From positions 1 to 5,320 of the forward strand of contig NZ_MXAP01000155.1 in NCBI RefSeq assembly GCF_002027555.1: a stretch of DNA of 5,320 nucleotides, given 5' to 3'. Position 1 is the first letter of the stretch. Every line of letters begins with the position of its first letter. The notes under the pieces are model-generated. The model searched no databases, was not told the origin of the DNA, and was given only the letters and a program-made list of their open reading frames with translations. Shown here in pieces: positions 5,257 through 5,320 of the stretch. The position numbers and the translations under genes were made by a program. This DNA comes from Moraxella equi. Its GTDB lineage: Bacteria > Pseudomonadota > Gammaproteobacteria > Pseudomonadales > Moraxellaceae.

Positions 5257-5299
5257 GGGCGTGTTGAACATTGATAACATTTTATTGAATTTGATAAAA
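5257..5299 (+). repeat. Right copy of 43-bp inverted repeat (probable mobile-element end)
   Basis: This is the inverted partner of 54-96, with 29 identical bases (5257-5285) and 11 of the other 14 matching. The GGGCGTGTTGAACA tip again faces into the window, so the putative element body lies to the right. The 21 bases beyond it do not resemble the sequence beyond the left copy, as expected if these are opposite ends of the same kind of element or two different relatives. Confidence 0.7.
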
Positions 5300-5320
5300 A
5301 TTACCCCACTCTCAACTAAC

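Overview
The window looks like a piece of a Moraxellaceae chromosome, most likely Moraxella or a close relative. The evidence is moderate-GC coding sequence set in very AT-rich spacers, and the gene neighbourhood: a zinc-uptake locus next to atpI, an arrangement I recall from Acinetobacter. The genus is an inference from gene content and composition, not a search result.

Layout, left to right. Positions 1-241 hold no convincing gene. They contain one copy of a 43-bp repeat (54-96), promoter-like sequences facing both ways, and a very small possible ORF. atpI (242-628, minus) encodes the small membrane protein that normally heads the F1Fo ATP synthase operon; atpB does not follow it here. Positions 629-899 hold the atpI promoter and the znuA terminator. 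znuA (900-1754, minus; start revised inward) encodes the periplasmic zinc-binding protein. A divergent spacer (1755-2054) holds promoters and candidate Zur operators. The zur-znuC-znuB operon (2055-4113, plus) encodes the zinc-sensing repressor, the transporter ATPase and the permease. A 188-bp spacer carries a REP-like hairpin and a promoter. cpdA (4302-5120, plus) encodes a 3',5'-cyclic-AMP phosphodiesterase-type metallophosphoesterase. The last 200 bp hold two more REP-like hairpins and, at 5257-5299, a second copy of the 43-bp repeat, inverted relative to the first.

How the genes work together: ZnuA captures zinc in the periplasm, ZnuB passes it across the inner membrane, and ZnuC powers the step with ATP. 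Zur, when loaded with zinc, should repress both divergent transcription units from the spacer between them, giving a self-limiting circuit. The zur and znuC reading frames overlap, and znuB follows 18 bp later, so the three are almost certainly cotranscribed. CpdA and AtpI have no evident link to zinc.

I do not see a previously undescribed system. The genes are ordinary core genes. The most unusual features are the near-identical inverted repeats bounding the window (probably ends of insertion elements outside it), the separation of atpI from atpB, the family of REP-like hairpins around cpdA, and the metal-binding His-rich tails on ZnuC and Zur.
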